This document shows positions 1 through 11,600 of a stretch of 64,000 bases of DNA, one piece after another. The notes below the pieces were generated by a model, which saw only the letters and a list, made by a program, of their open reading frames with translations, was not told where the DNA came from and did no database searches. Numbering within the stretch: the first letter of the stretch is position 1; each line of letters starts with the position of its first letter. The position numbers were made by a program, and so were the translations under genes. Source of the stretch: Bostrychus sinensis (lineage: Eukaryota; Chordata; Actinopteri; Gobiiformes; Eleotridae); assembly GCA_020698575.1 (NCBI GenBank), contig CM036254.1, forward strand, positions 27,308,526 through 27,372,525. Direction: 5' to 3'.

Positions 1-1283
1 AGTGGAGTAGACTCACACGCAGTTAAAAGTGTGGGTTAGTCTCCATACCTAAATTTGGTTTAGAATGCAACATTGTTATATCTTTTGCTTACAGATGAAG
101 AGATCTGACATATGACTATATTATAATATAATAGCATTGTAAAGGGAACAGTATGTAATGCCACCAGGGTGCATGGTAACAGTATCCCAGTGGTTGTATC
201 CCCACTGTGTAGCTCTAATTTAGGTCTCAGGCCTGGGAGTAACTGGCCATTTCAAGAGTTTAATCTGGACCCTGTTGGCAGCAGGGCAGTATTATGTTGA
301 TTAGGTATTACACAGAGGAGATTTAGTTCACAAAACTAATAAAGGACGTAAATCCTAATTGCTAAAATGAATTGAAATAGGTGGCGTGTGATGCTTGTTT
401 TGACTGGCTACATGTAACCGGGCAAGTCAAGCACTTAGGCACGACACACTTGGAATTGGTACTTCACCACTTCTTGCCTAACCTAACCATAACCCAGTAA
501 ATCAATGCAGCAGTGTAATGCATGTTTAGTCTGATGGATCCATGTACATGCTGTAACCAATGTGAACGCTATTAAGAAGGCACTTGTTACCACTTTACTG
601 ACATGATGCTTTTGAAATGGGTACTTCACCAGAGCCTCTTCTTAGCAGATCTTCCAATTTAGCAAGATGACTCTAGATCTATCACCAAATTGGAGACTTT
701 ATTTTGTGAGTGTCTATTTTTGAGTAAAAATCCTTTTGAAAAATTGCACCAAAGGGTATGCTTACTCTCCAACTGCACAAGTCCATCTATCTCAGGACTG
801 TCCATTACTTAAACAGGATCTTCCCCCGAGGACCGCTGTTCCCTTCCAATCCCGTGGCTCTGGTTCAGAATCACCAGAGCAGCCAATTCCACAGGTCAGT
901 GCACCGCTGGAGGCTGGTAAACCTGCAATAGATGAGCGGGATGAGATGGGATTGTGTTGGAATAGACCAGTGTTGGACAACATTAGCCCAACAGCAATGC
1001 AGTTGATGATATACTGCGGCTCTCTGACAGTACATAAACTGGTGTAAACTTGTGGTAGTGTCTGTAGTAGGAGTCTGTAAAGTAGGGTTATGAAGGATAT
1101 TTATGGGTAGTTTTTTTGTTTTACAGTGAGCACATCTGCAGTTTCATGAAGTGGCAAAAGCCATGTTTTTGGAGCTGACTCCATACTTTCCGCTTTGGGC
1201 CAGAGTCCAAAAAACAATTACAAAGAAAACACCTGGCCAATTGTAATAAATGCAGAAATGCAGAAATACAGGAGCGGGCTCTA

Positions 1284-1365
1284 GATTAGTGGGTCTCAAA
1301 CTACGGTATGGGTGCCAATGGCAGTACGCTGGCTCTGTCTAATGGTACTCTAAAATGTTTGTAAA
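1284..1365 (+). repeat. hAT-like element terminus
   Basis: The sequence GTGGGTCTCAAACTACGG, followed by a 'gtacgctggctctgt...tggtact' stretch, matches the left end of the element at 4807-5650. Only this end is present; the internal minisatellite and right end are missing. It is probably a truncated non-autonomous DNA transposon. Confidence 0.45.
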
Positions 1366-2174
1366 ATAAAATAAGCAAACATGTAGAGGTTGCATGGTGG
1401 CAGAAGGTTTAGCATGAAAAGACGTGTAGGTGAACTGGTGAATCTAAATTGTGAATGAATGTGAGAGTGAGATTTTGCCAGTGTTCCACTGTCAATGTGT
1501 AGGCGCAATCGCACTGGGATGGTATGTCATGGGTTGGGACGGTTTGGGAGTGTTTCCACTTCCCAAAGCAATCCGAAGTGGGTCCAGAAAGCCAAGCCAC
1601 ACCAAACCGCACTACTTTCAACACTCCTCGGCAAGGGGGCCCAGCTCTGGGATTGCTTTGACACACTTTGGAAAAAGTGGCACACTGCTGTGAGTTCCAC
1701 ACTCTGGCAAAAATAAGCTAAAGAACCAAGCGACCTAGCAAATCAAACAATAAAGCAAGGGTATATTTGCAACACCTGTTTCCATTTTTAGCGTAGTATG
1801 GCTCTCACTTTGTGAATCAAAACATATAGTTTAAATTGTATTAAACACTAACTTATATGATGAGTGTTAAAGTAGCTCAGAAAAATGAATTTAATGTGCA
1901 GAAAGTTGGTGCTAAACTGGAAATACTGAAGCTAATACAGCTTTATCTCCAGCTTCACACTGACACACACCAGGATTTACCAGACTTGTCTTTTTATTAA
2001 ATATAACGTTTTGAAACACGTTTTATAACTCATTTCTACACACAAATCCAGGAATGGAAACATGAGCAGGTTTTGGGGCTACCTATGCCAAACCATCCCG
2101 AACTAACCCAACCCATGCCATACCATTTAGTGCAAATGCGCCTTATGTTATGGGTTATCTATGGTTATCTTTGT

Positions 2175-2290
2175 CAGTCCGGCAGCCAACTGGCAGATGT
2201 ACCCTGCTAAAGGCCCCATAATAGTTGGGATAGGCTTCATCCTGCCATGACCCCCAACGGGAATAAGTAGAAGATTATTGAATGAATGAA
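2175..2290 (+). repeat. L2-like LINE 3' tail
   Basis: The 'accctgc...gttgggataggcttcatcctgccatgacccc...ggaataagtagaagatt...gaatgaatgaat' pattern is the usual 3' end of L2-type LINEs in fish, finishing in a short (GAAT)n tail. A related tail is at 20225-20335. Confidence 0.6.
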
Positions 2291-4806
2291 TAAAAGATGT
2301 CTCAGTACATGCATCACCTCAAATGCCTTCTCTTTCAAAACTCATTTTAACAAGTTTGGCCGGTCACTGATGGTATTTGCTCTTTTGGCCGTCCCTGAAC
2401 ACATCACAAGGTTGGAGTTGGCAGAGGGGCCCGCTGAACACCTTCCAAACAAAAGTAGTCATACACAGATTTGGAGAAGACTGCGGCAGTGATAAATCCT
2501 CATTTTGGTGATGGGCATTGGCTGTGACAAGGCGCTTCCACCGAGTCAACTAGATCAAAGACAAAAGAGGTGAGTCCAGCACCTCCAAGAAACTTCAACA
2601 AACTACTGACCCACAACTGTGTGACTTACAGCATGACTGGTGAGCTCCTACTTTTCTCCACTCGAATTGTTACATAGCTTGGCTGTATTTGAGTTCAAAC
2701 ATTGTTAAGTTTTTGGTATCCTTGGTGCTGTTTTTCTCTTGTGCTTGATCTTTCTGTATAACACTGATTAGTTTTAATAAATATGTATTGTTTTAGCACA
2801 GTAGGTTGTGCAAACAAGTAAAGTTTTCATTTTTGCAAATTTGTTTCACAGATATAGTCCCTTTTTGTGTTAACAGAATGGCTGTGTTCCAAAGAATGAT
2901 GCCATAAACTAAACAGGCCACAATACATTTTCTATGAAGGAGTTAGCATTAGCCACAAAATATCACAAAATTACGAATAATCAAAATGATTTTGGCAACT
3001 GACAGCCAATCGACCTCATGTGAGTAATATTTGAGCCAAAACATTAACGAGTGTGTCAGTATTTAGCCTTTTAATTTAACATAGCAATTATCATCTCTAA
3101 GCTAAATGCTACGCAGTTTAATGCTAATTTACTCCCTCATAAAAATGAATGGGAAAGAACCCTAATATCGTCACCAAACTATAAACTATGAACCTGAACT
3201 TATCTGAATACGTCACTGGTGGAAGGGTCTATAGCAGGGGTGTGCAAACTATGGCCCAGGGCCAAGTGCGAACCATTTTTTATTGGCCCTATTTTTTTTC
3301 GTTTGGACCAAATTGTCACTGGTAGAACTTTTAACTGCAAGGTAAAAAGCCTCATGTGACTGCTCTTTGAGAATGAGTCACAATACAGTGAAAAGTGACT
3401 GTTATCCAACTTTTATGTGCTCAGATGTCTTTCACCTCTTCTCATACAAGAGTGATCTCTGAAGCTGCTGCCCCCTAGTGGCACTGATGCAAGGGGATTC
3501 CCTGTCTCTAATCTCAGTTATAATATATTCACACACCAGTTATGCATGAAGTTATTTCAAGATCGTTCCATAGTACACATTTTTGTGTGAGGTGGATCTG
3601 GCATTAAGGAAGTTAAATGGAAATTAGTGGTCGCCTCATGCATGACACCTCGCTAGGCTTGACTCTTGTACTCTCCTTTGTGTATTTGTATGAAAATGTC
3701 TTCGCCTTACTTTAGCTGTTCTGTCATTACAAAAATCAAAGACATAAAGCCATCGCTAGCTTGTTCTTAGGGAGACCTGAGACCTCAGGGACACCGGGTC
3801 GGTTCTCCCATTCTTGCAAGGCTGGAAGCCAAGATACACCAGGAGGCTTTATTCACCCAACTCTGAAACTGTTTAATTAAGGTAAAAACGTTGGTCCTTC
3901 TTTAATTTCAAATTATGGCTTGTTTGAATGTTTTGACAAAAGAAGACTGAAAGTAAAATCTGACTTTCCATTATTTTAAAAGAAGACAAAACTAATGTAT
4001 TGTAATTTCAAGGAAATACCTTGTACCTTCACATTTCACTATTACAGTATTCTGTCTGTTAATTGGATGGTTGCTGTCTCCACTTGTGGATTGTAGCTTC
4101 TTTCAACCAACAGAAAGCATTTAAAACTTTAATAAGCTTTGATAAAGTTGCTGAAAAGTTTTGCACTACATGACAGCACTGACTAATCAGGATATTTACA
4201 GTTAGTCACCAAGATTATCAGAGAGGCTGCAGCTGAAAGTGGGAGGAAGTCATTTTAAAACAAGTCTTTCTTCGAATCTTTTCTTTGAACTTTTATCTCA
4301 AAACTGAGTCATTTGTTTGCCATTGTTCTAGCTTCACCATACATATCTTCTTTCATTTTGGCACTCACCACAGCAAATGAGCTGCCTTCCAGAGATTTGC
4401 ATATAGGTTTTACACCTGGTGTCCTTCTTGCCTTTTTGACAAAACCCTCTCCCTTTATCCAGGCTTGGAACTGGCATAAACAGTACACTGGTCTGTGACT
4501 CATAGATTTATGCTTGTCTTTCCTAGATGTTAGTTGGGATTGTTTTGAAACTTCCTATGTGACTTTTGGGTTGAAATTTCATGATGTAACAATTGTATTT
4601 TTTTAATGTTGAGCTGGTTTACATACATTAAGCCTAATTTGAATATTTCCTCACATGACCTAATGCATTTTTTCCTCTTCTGCTAACAGCCAATATAGTA
4701 GAATTATAATGTATTCAGTTTTTGGAGACAGCAGTGAGATGGAGTGGAGACAGGTTGGCCCTATAGGCTCATTACACTCTGTCTGCACTAGTGTTTTGTT
4801 ATATGC

Positions 4807-5650
4807 CAGTGGTTCTCAAACTGTGGTGCAGGTTCCTACTGGTAGTACGTGGGCTTTTTCTTGTGGTACTCACGAGTCTTTTGGAGTTCATATCCTGATT
4901 TACTTTAATTTAGAGCTTGATTCAGTCGAGAAGTTTGGAGCACTGCTTAGTCCTAATTTAGAACTGGTTTAGTCATAGTTTTAACTTGGTTTAGCCATGG
5001 TTTAGTCCTGGTTTAGATTTCTTTTAATTCTGGTTTAGAACTTATTTCGACCTGGTTTAGTCCTGGGTTTAGTCTTGGTTTAGATTTCATTTAATTCTGG
5101 TTTAGACCCCATTTAGACCTGGTTTAGTCTTGATTTAGACCTGATTTAGTCCTGGTAAAGCTGATTTAGTCCTGGTTTAGTCCTGCTTTAGAGTTTGATC
5201 AGTCCTGATTTAGTCCTGATTTTGAACTGGTTTAGTTCTGGTTTAGACATGGTGTAGTTCTAGTTTAGGCACAGTTAAGTCCTGGTTTAGTCTTGGTTTA
5301 GGCACAGTTAAGTCCTGGTTTAGTAGTACTGTAGGTTAGACTTGATTTACACCTGGTTTTAACCTGGTTTAGATCTAATTTAGACCTGGTTTAGCCTTAG
5401 AGTGATGAGTGGTCTAGATTCTGAGCTGGTTTGAGCATAGTAAATTCAATCCCAGCTTAACTGTCTTGTTTAGACCTTTAGGCACAGGTACATCCTTATT
5501 TAGTCCTAATTTAGACCTACTTTTATTCTGGCTTAGACCCTGTTCTGACCTGGTTTAGTCCTGATTTAGCCTCATTTTAGTCCATTAAATCTTGGAAAGC
5601 CAGATAAAATTCCTTGCGGTGGCACTTAGTGTGAAAAGTTTTAGTGTTGC
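4807..5650 (+). mobile_element. Non-autonomous hAT-like element with internal minisatellite
   Basis: The left end CAGTGGTTCTCAAACTGTGG is a typical hAT terminal repeat, and the decayed right end near 5630-5650 resembles its inverse (compare the better one at 48422-48439). Between them lies a degenerate array of about 11-12 bp units such as TTTAGTCCTGG and TTTAGACCTGG, from about 4910 to 5580. There is no transposase ORF. Family members recur at 14251-14410, 16960-17275, 41385-41475, 46550-46796 and 48056-48439. Confidence 0.65.
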
Positions 5651-6229
5651 CTGTTTTTTTCTCTCATCTCAAGAGTGAGCTACAGCAAGTTCTATTGATT
5701 GCAATTAGCACTCAGTAGGAAATTATAATATTAATAATAATAATAATACCTTCCATTCATATAGCACATTTCATGAAGTGTTTGAACCCACCATTCAAAA
5801 AATATATTTGATTTTATGAAAAACACATGTGTGCGAACTGGGCAGACGTGTTGGAGGTGATTTTAGGCTTGACTTAACACCAAAGCCAGTTGTTTTCAGT
5901 CATGTGTAACAGTTGTTATCAGACCTGAGTCATTAAAGAGAAGCAATGACGACAGATGTTTAGTCACAGTCTAAAAAAAAAGACCACTCACTTGACCTAT
6001 AGGAGTGCTGTAGTATTGATCAATCAGCATACATATATTAGTGCCATTGCATGTATAGTATCAGATAAAAAATGCATTACACAGTTAAGGTGTAGCTGCA
6101 TGTATCCAGCTTCAGTAAGGCAAGTAGAAAGGGCTCTGGGCATACTCCACTGAGCTTGTAATGCATGGAAAGAAATGAGGAGCTGTGAGACAAAAACATA
6201 TGGTATAGGTCACTCTGATGCAGAATATT

Positions 6230-6720
6230 TTTGGCTTTTTGAAATAGTTTTGGACACCCTTGTATTAGTATTTCATGTTTTATAGCTTAAATAATGTATG
6301 TGTATGAAAAAGTTTTCTTTTGGGTGGCTGTTACTTTGACTTTCAGCGAATGCTGGCATTACATGCTTGACGCCCCCTGCTGGCAACAGAAGGGAATTGA
6401 CAGAGCATGAAATGGCTAATTAGCACAGCTAATAGCAACATGACAAACACAGATACATAAATGAGCTGTCTGCTTCATATAGACAGCAGTTTAAGCACTG
6501 AAATGATCAGAACGAGTCTGGGAATGGTGTATGGGCTTTAAAACACGCAGGAGCACTTCCTGATATGACATGTCTATGTAGAACAGTTAACTGAGTGTTT
6601 TTAGCTCTTGAGAAAAGAGACATCCTCAGAAAACAGGTTTACTCAAACATGTGAATGAAACAAAATACTACTCCTGGTATGTTTTTGAGGTGGAAACATT
6701 ATAACATGGTTAAAAACTCC
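6230..6720 (+). repeat. Interspersed repeat family B, long copy
   Basis: Recognised by shared blocks, notably 'gaatgaaacaaaatact' followed by 'tggtatgtttttgagg' and 'aacattataacatgg'. The same order of blocks returns at 36100-36660, 39940-40050, 48935-49060, 50790-50910 and 53825-54190 on +, and at 18160-18420 and 58260-58400 on -. It carries no coding sequence. It is probably a short DNA transposon derivative; the family name is unknown to me. Confidence 0.55.
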
Positions 6721-7082
6721 AAAAGGTTAATTTAGGTGACCTGTAAAGGTGCTGTGAGCTATGAGCTATGCTAAATATTTTTTATATTTCATAAAAATTA
6801 CCCACATGTGTGATAAAATATCAGGTAAACATGTTTAAATAAAATATTAGTTTCACTGATAACAATGGTACAGTTGAGTTATTAACAATTTAAAATATAT
6901 TTTACATAATGGCCAAGTTGTTTTTGTTCACATTTTTTGTTTTAGGTTCTAAAACTGCATGGCCAATTGTCCAATCAGAAAAGCGGAAAGACTGGCAACC
7001 CACAGACCATTGTTTTGACTTAGACTGCATTACTGTTTTCAAACCAGTACAAGTCCATGCTGCTTACAGTACATTTATAGTT

Positions 7083-7145
7083 TTTTGTTGTTTTATTAGG
7101 ATCCACATTAGCTGCCCATGTGGCCGCTAGTCTTCCTGGGGTCTT
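7083..7145 (-). repeat. LINE-derived fragment
   Basis: The 'ttattaggatccacattagctg...ggccgctagtcttcctggggtc' stretch is a familiar fish LINE-associated end in reverse orientation. It is followed by A-rich low-complexity DNA to about 7310. Classification is from memory of such repeats. Confidence 0.4.
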
Positions 7146-8032
7146 TACACAAAGTTTACAGTAACATAGAATACAATATAAAAATACACAAATAAATGAA
7201 AATACAAATAGTAAAAATAATAATAACATAATAAAATAGTACAGGAATAAGGATAAAATATAGTACACACATTACAAAAATAAAAACAAAAACTAAAGAA
7301 AAATCAAAATATTTAATACCAAGTGGTCATGTGGCTGTCTGCAGCTATTCAGCTATTAATATCTGTGTTTGTTCTGTACTCGCCTCTTCTTTAACTGTTT
7401 GTTCATTGTTTTTATGACAATTTTACAAGGATGCATCCAGGTGCTTTTTAGGCACAGCTACATACAAATTCCAAAACAGTAGTCCAGTTGGCTCTATTAA
7501 TCTGCTAAATATAAACAACAAAACAAAACCTCCCTTGCCTGGAAGTTGCAGAAGCAGTGCAGCCTCCATCTTCAACAATCTACACCACCCAGCACACGCA
7601 CTGGTCACACTCCTCCCCTCTGCCTCAAAGCCAGAGCCTTGCCTCAGCTGTGCACTGGAGTGGAGTAAGACATTTCATTACTTATGTTTTACTTAATAAT
7701 AATAATAACAGTAAACACTTTGTAATTCTTGTCATTAGTCAGAGCGCTCTCACTGCCTCTTAGTGTCCAGTGAATTACTCTTTTTCCATATGAAGGTAAT
7801 AGTTAAGCACTGAGAGGTCTGGCACTTTTGTCTGTGCAGATAGTAAAGCAAAGTGCACCAGCAAAATAGTGAACCCTGTTTAAAGTGGCATGGACAAAAG
7901 AAAGAATACAGGAGGGCAGCATGAAAAAGTTGAGATTTAAAAAAGCAGCGATAGTTGAAAAAGAAAGAAAAGCAGAAGGGATACAGGAGGTTATGGAAGA
8001 GGATAAACCGCAGCACAAAGTCCAGTCCAGTG

Positions 8033-8321
8033 TAATCCTGCCTCACTGGGACTGTGAGTGTGCCCTGCGCTCGGGGCAGTCAGGTCTGAGCCTCTCTGCG
8101 CGAGGTGCGCGGTGGACACTTGTCGCGCGCGGTGCGGAGCGCTCACGAGGAGCGTGTAAGCCAAGGGCAGCGGTGACGTGGAGGCGCGTGGCTCTATAAA
8201 GGCAGCACGAGCCGCTGTGAGCGCTCATTAAGGCGCGTGCAGCCGCGGCTCTTGCACTATGTCCGAGTGTGAGTGAAGTGAGAAACGGGATGCCGGAGTG
8301 AAGCGCGCGGAGGCATGGACA
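8033..8321 (+). promoter_or_regulatory. CpG-rich VA opsin core promoter and 5' leader
   Basis: A TATA box (TATAAA, 8195-8200) lies 122 bp before the start codon, so transcription probably begins near 8225-8232. A TGACGTGG motif at 8174-8181 resembles a CRE half-site or USF-type E-box. TAATCC at 8033-8038 is a core for OTX/CRX-type homeodomain factors, which drive many photoreceptor genes. CpG density is high from about 8045 through exon 1. The TATA call is solid as sequence; the factor assignments are inference. Confidence 0.6.
8259..8321 (+). promoter_or_regulatory. Upstream ORF cluster in the VA opsin leader
   Basis: Three ATGs precede the opsin ATG. The first, at 8259-8261, opens a five-codon ORF stopping at 8274-8276. 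The second, at 8290-8292, opens a three-codon ORF (ATG CCG GAG TGA). The third, at 8315-8317, has G at -3 and G at +4. It is out of frame with the opsin and runs far into exon 1 before a stop. If the transcript starts near 8225-8232 all three lie in the mRNA and would be expected to lower or condition translation. Confidence 0.6.
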
Positions 8322-8685
8322 ATGGATACTTTAAGCCTCTCGGTGAACGCCGTGTCCCACGCGGTCCCCACGCCAACGACCAAGCGCTGGGACCCCTTCA
8401 ACGGCCCCATCCCGAACGTGGAGCCGTGGAACTTCACGGTGCTCGCGGTGCTCATGTTCGTGGTCACGTCGCTGTCGCTCAGTGAGAACTTCCTCGTGAT
8501 GTTTGTCACTTTCCGCTTCAAGCAGCTGCGCCAGCCGCTCAACTACATCATCGTCAACCTAGCGATCGCGGACTTCCTCGTGTCGCTCACCGGCGGCCTC
8601 ATCAGCTTCCTGACCAACTCGCGCGGATACTTCTTCCTCGGGCGCTGGGCGTGCGTCCTCGAGGGCTTCGCCGTTACTTTTTTCG
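8322..8685 (+). CDS. valop: VA opsin exon 1: N-terminus to helix 3
   Basis: Encodes residues 1-121 plus the first base of codon 122. The start ATG at 8322 has A at -3 and G at +4, a strong context, and gives an N-terminus of MDTLSLSV. An in-frame GTG at 8298 would add eight residues but is unlikely to be used. NFT at 37-39 is a possible N-glycosylation site close to helix 1. Helix 1 spans about 38-62, helix 2 about 74-96, and helix 3 starts near 108. C111 and E114 are the disulfide and counterion positions. The donor CG|GTGAGT at 8686 is near-consensus, and the phase-1 break within Gly122 matches the conserved first intron position of vertebrate opsins. The exon is CpG-rich, unlike the surrounding AT-rich DNA. 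Confidence 0.95.
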
Positions 8686-11600
8686 GTGAGTCCTAGGTCT
8701 TTTCTCAGAGTTTACAGCGGGTTTGTGACTGTGTAGACTGTAGGTGTCAGTGCAACCGTTGTTTTCACTCAGCTCTGCTCCGCTGTGGAAACATGAATGA
8801 AGCGCAGTAAAGTTCTTCAGAGGAGTCAGTGCGCGCTTCACAACGGGACAACATCCATACATTAGACTCAGTTTAAACAATGGCTATTTAGATTTAAGTT
8901 GATTTAGGATTAATAATAGATTTTTAAAACAATGTATAAGCGTGTCACTATTGTCCATTATTGCTCTCCTTTGTACTCAAACCTTTGCACCCTTTGGGAC
9001 AACTGGAAGAATTCTGGACAGTCAGCGTTTCAGGCTATGCACACAGTTCAATTTGCTCAAAAGCATTTTTAAAAATTGCACATTTTTTGCTTATTGTTCC
9101 CAGTCATATTTCACATTTGATCCCCTTAGCTAAGATTTTGTTGCAGATCTGTTAAAAAAAAGTAGAATATATCTGTAAAAAAAGTTTTATTGAACTTACA
9201 TAGCAACTATTCCATTTCAGTAGTCGACCAAGATGATGACATTAGTCTGAGTACATTAAAACAAAGCTATACTCAGTCAGGATGAATGTAAACAGTGAGG
9301 GCAATGTATTCCGAAGTCTCACTGGGGGTGAAGAGAGGCCAAGGTTCATTTAAATTTCAGAAATGTGTCTCTCTGCAAACAAACAAACAAACAAACAAAA
9401 AAACAAAAAAACAGTGACTTACAGTACACAGCTGTCAGTGGGGCTGCAGATAAGACTGTATCAGGAATCACTCCTTGTCCTAAGGAAGCCCTGGTGAATG
9501 AGAAAATGCATGTCCTGATGATATCTCTAAAGTTTAATTTTGCAAATAGGTAAGATTTAAACCTATAAATAAGCTTAGAAGTAAATTGTAAATTTTGTCC
9601 AAGAGTTCAAACTCTTGTATCCCATTGTACATTGTTACTATGTATTGGTGAGTGTTGCATCCCTGACAGTTTCAGGTCTAGTCAAAGTTCAGGGTCACCT
9701 CTGTCAAAACAAGCCTTAGCACTGAATACAGTTGGTTTTGCTTGTCTCGTCACATACGTTTTTAAAAAGTGCTCCAAGTTCAAGTCATAGTTTTGGGCTG
9801 ACCCATAGGCTACAGGATGGCATACTAAAGTTATAAGGTTGTTTTGATGGTTTACAAACTATAGAGAGTAGAAAAAAATCACTGAAAGTCAGGGGCAGAA
9901 GGTTAAGCAAGTAGCCCACCAATCGGAGAGTTGGCGGTTCCATTCCCGCTTTGACCTAGTGCATGCTGTTGCTGTATTGTTGTATAAGACACTTTACCCA
10001 CTGTGCCGACTCCAGTCATAGTATGTGGCTGGTTGAGAAAGGAAGGGCATCCGGTGTAAAAAACATGCCAACTCTCCATAAAGGAGCAGCTAAAAGACCC
10101 CCCCCCCCCCCCAAAAAAAAAAAAAAAAAAAAAAAAAGAAAGACAACAAAATATGCAAAATACATTTGTAGCACTTGTGTTTTCACAAGTTACAGATAAT
10201 TCTTTTGACTGAAATTAATTGCGCTATGGTTATGAGTTACCCCATAGCTCATTATTCTCTGTCGAGCTTATATACTCTTGTGGATATGTATTTTTCAAAA
10301 AGTCTATGGGAAAAAATTTATGGGAAATTTACTTCTGGCACCAGAGGTGGGCACTGTTGCGCTCTATAGTGCTTTCTACAAAATATATTAAGCATCACTA
10401 AAATGTACACATTGTGTGTTAATCATTCACAAGAAATATTTGTCACTGGCTTAGCTGTTAAATAAGTTGTTTAATCTGTGCTACTTTTTTCACATTGGTT
10501 CAACAGAATGATTGTATGTTTACCCACCTGATAAAACTGTTGAGCCCCAGTATGGCTCAGTAGTAGAGCTGCCTGCCTGGGTTGAGGGTTCAAGTCCAGA
10601 CAGCTGAATGTCTCTTCCCCATTTTTTTTTTTTTTTTTTTTTTTTTGCTTGTGGCAAAGTGCTTTCTATAAACATATATTTTTAGGCCTTGATTAGGCTT
10701 TATTGGATAGACAATGTAGAAGTGACAGGAAATCACAAGGGAGAGAATTTGGCTATTGTCAGAGTCTGGACTTGAACCCACAACACTGAAGCAGGCTGTA
10801 GTTGCCCTATTTATGCAGCACTACCAGCTGAGCTATTCTGGACTGCATGGCACAGACTTATGTTGATTGCATGTGGTTGTCGATGGTGGTGTTGTAGTAG
10901 TAGCTGATCAAAAAAGGTATTCAAAATAAGACAAAATACATAGTTGAACATATAGCAGCGGTTGCTAAGTTCACTGAATATATTTGGCTTGTTGCTAATT
11001 AAACACTTACTAATTATGTCCTAAATTCATTCATTCATCTTTTTCCATTTATTCCTGTCCCAGCGACTATGGGGCTTTGGCGTGGTACACCCAGGCCTCT
11101 CTCTAAAAGCAGACACAGAGACATACAACCCTTCACTCTCACATTCTTTTACTAGGGACAATTTAGAATCACCAATTCTCCTAACACACGCATGTCTTTG
11201 GATGATGCGGGGAAGCTGGAGAACTCGTAAAGAACCCGTGGTAACACGACGAGGACAGGCACACTCTACCCAGAGAGATTGTGTGATGAAATCAAAGTAG
11301 ACATGCATTGTTCTTCATTACATCTAAAGATGGGGACTGTCAGTTCAATCAAGTTATGTTGATCAATAAATCCATTTGAAAGCCTTCAGTGGTTAAGACT
11401 GAAGCAAGAGTTTGTCAAAATGTAGCTGACAAGGGACAGAAATCTAGTCTGAAGTACTAAACTTGAAGGCATTCATATTTTGCACAGATAGAAGCAATTT
11501 AGCTCAGGGAAAGGGAAGACATGCAAACTGCTCACAACAAACAGAAAATACGCACTAAAAAATGACTGACTTTAATTTTGTTAAGTTATTTTTTATACTA

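Larger units (their letters stand above)
1..8032. other. Upstream flank without a recognisable gene
   Basis: No open reading frame here resembles a known protein or shows plausible exon structure. The stretch is AT-rich and holds pieces of interspersed repeats: a hAT-like end near 1284-1360, an L2-like LINE tail near 2175-2290, a repeat shared with 19.94-20.17 kb at about 2880-3180, a gene-size decayed hAT-like element at 4807-5650, a copy of repeat family B at 6230-6720 and a reversed LINE end near 7083-7145. A short (AAT)n tract lies at about 5731-5749. Confidence 0.6.

Noticed and set aside
736..1047. 103-codon frame in the upstream flank
   Set aside because: No recognised domain, no splice or promoter context, and the flank is repeat-rich.
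1475..1715. Possible short element with TTTTGCCAG-type inverted ends
   Set aside because: The inverted ends match over only about nine bases, and no target duplication is seen.
7885..8199. Plus-strand 104-codon frame just upstream of the opsin
   Set aside because: It runs into the TATA box, shows no family and reflects base composition of the promoter.
8228..8542. Minus-strand 104-codon frame over the opsin start
   Set aside because: It is the complement of the CpG-rich exon 1 with no domain or splice context.
10548..10845. Possible tRNA genes
   Set aside because: A- and B-box-like words occur, but cloverleaf arms do not close by eye and the heads sit in SINE contexts; the same applies to 20.7, 46.3, 57.8 and 60.4 kb.
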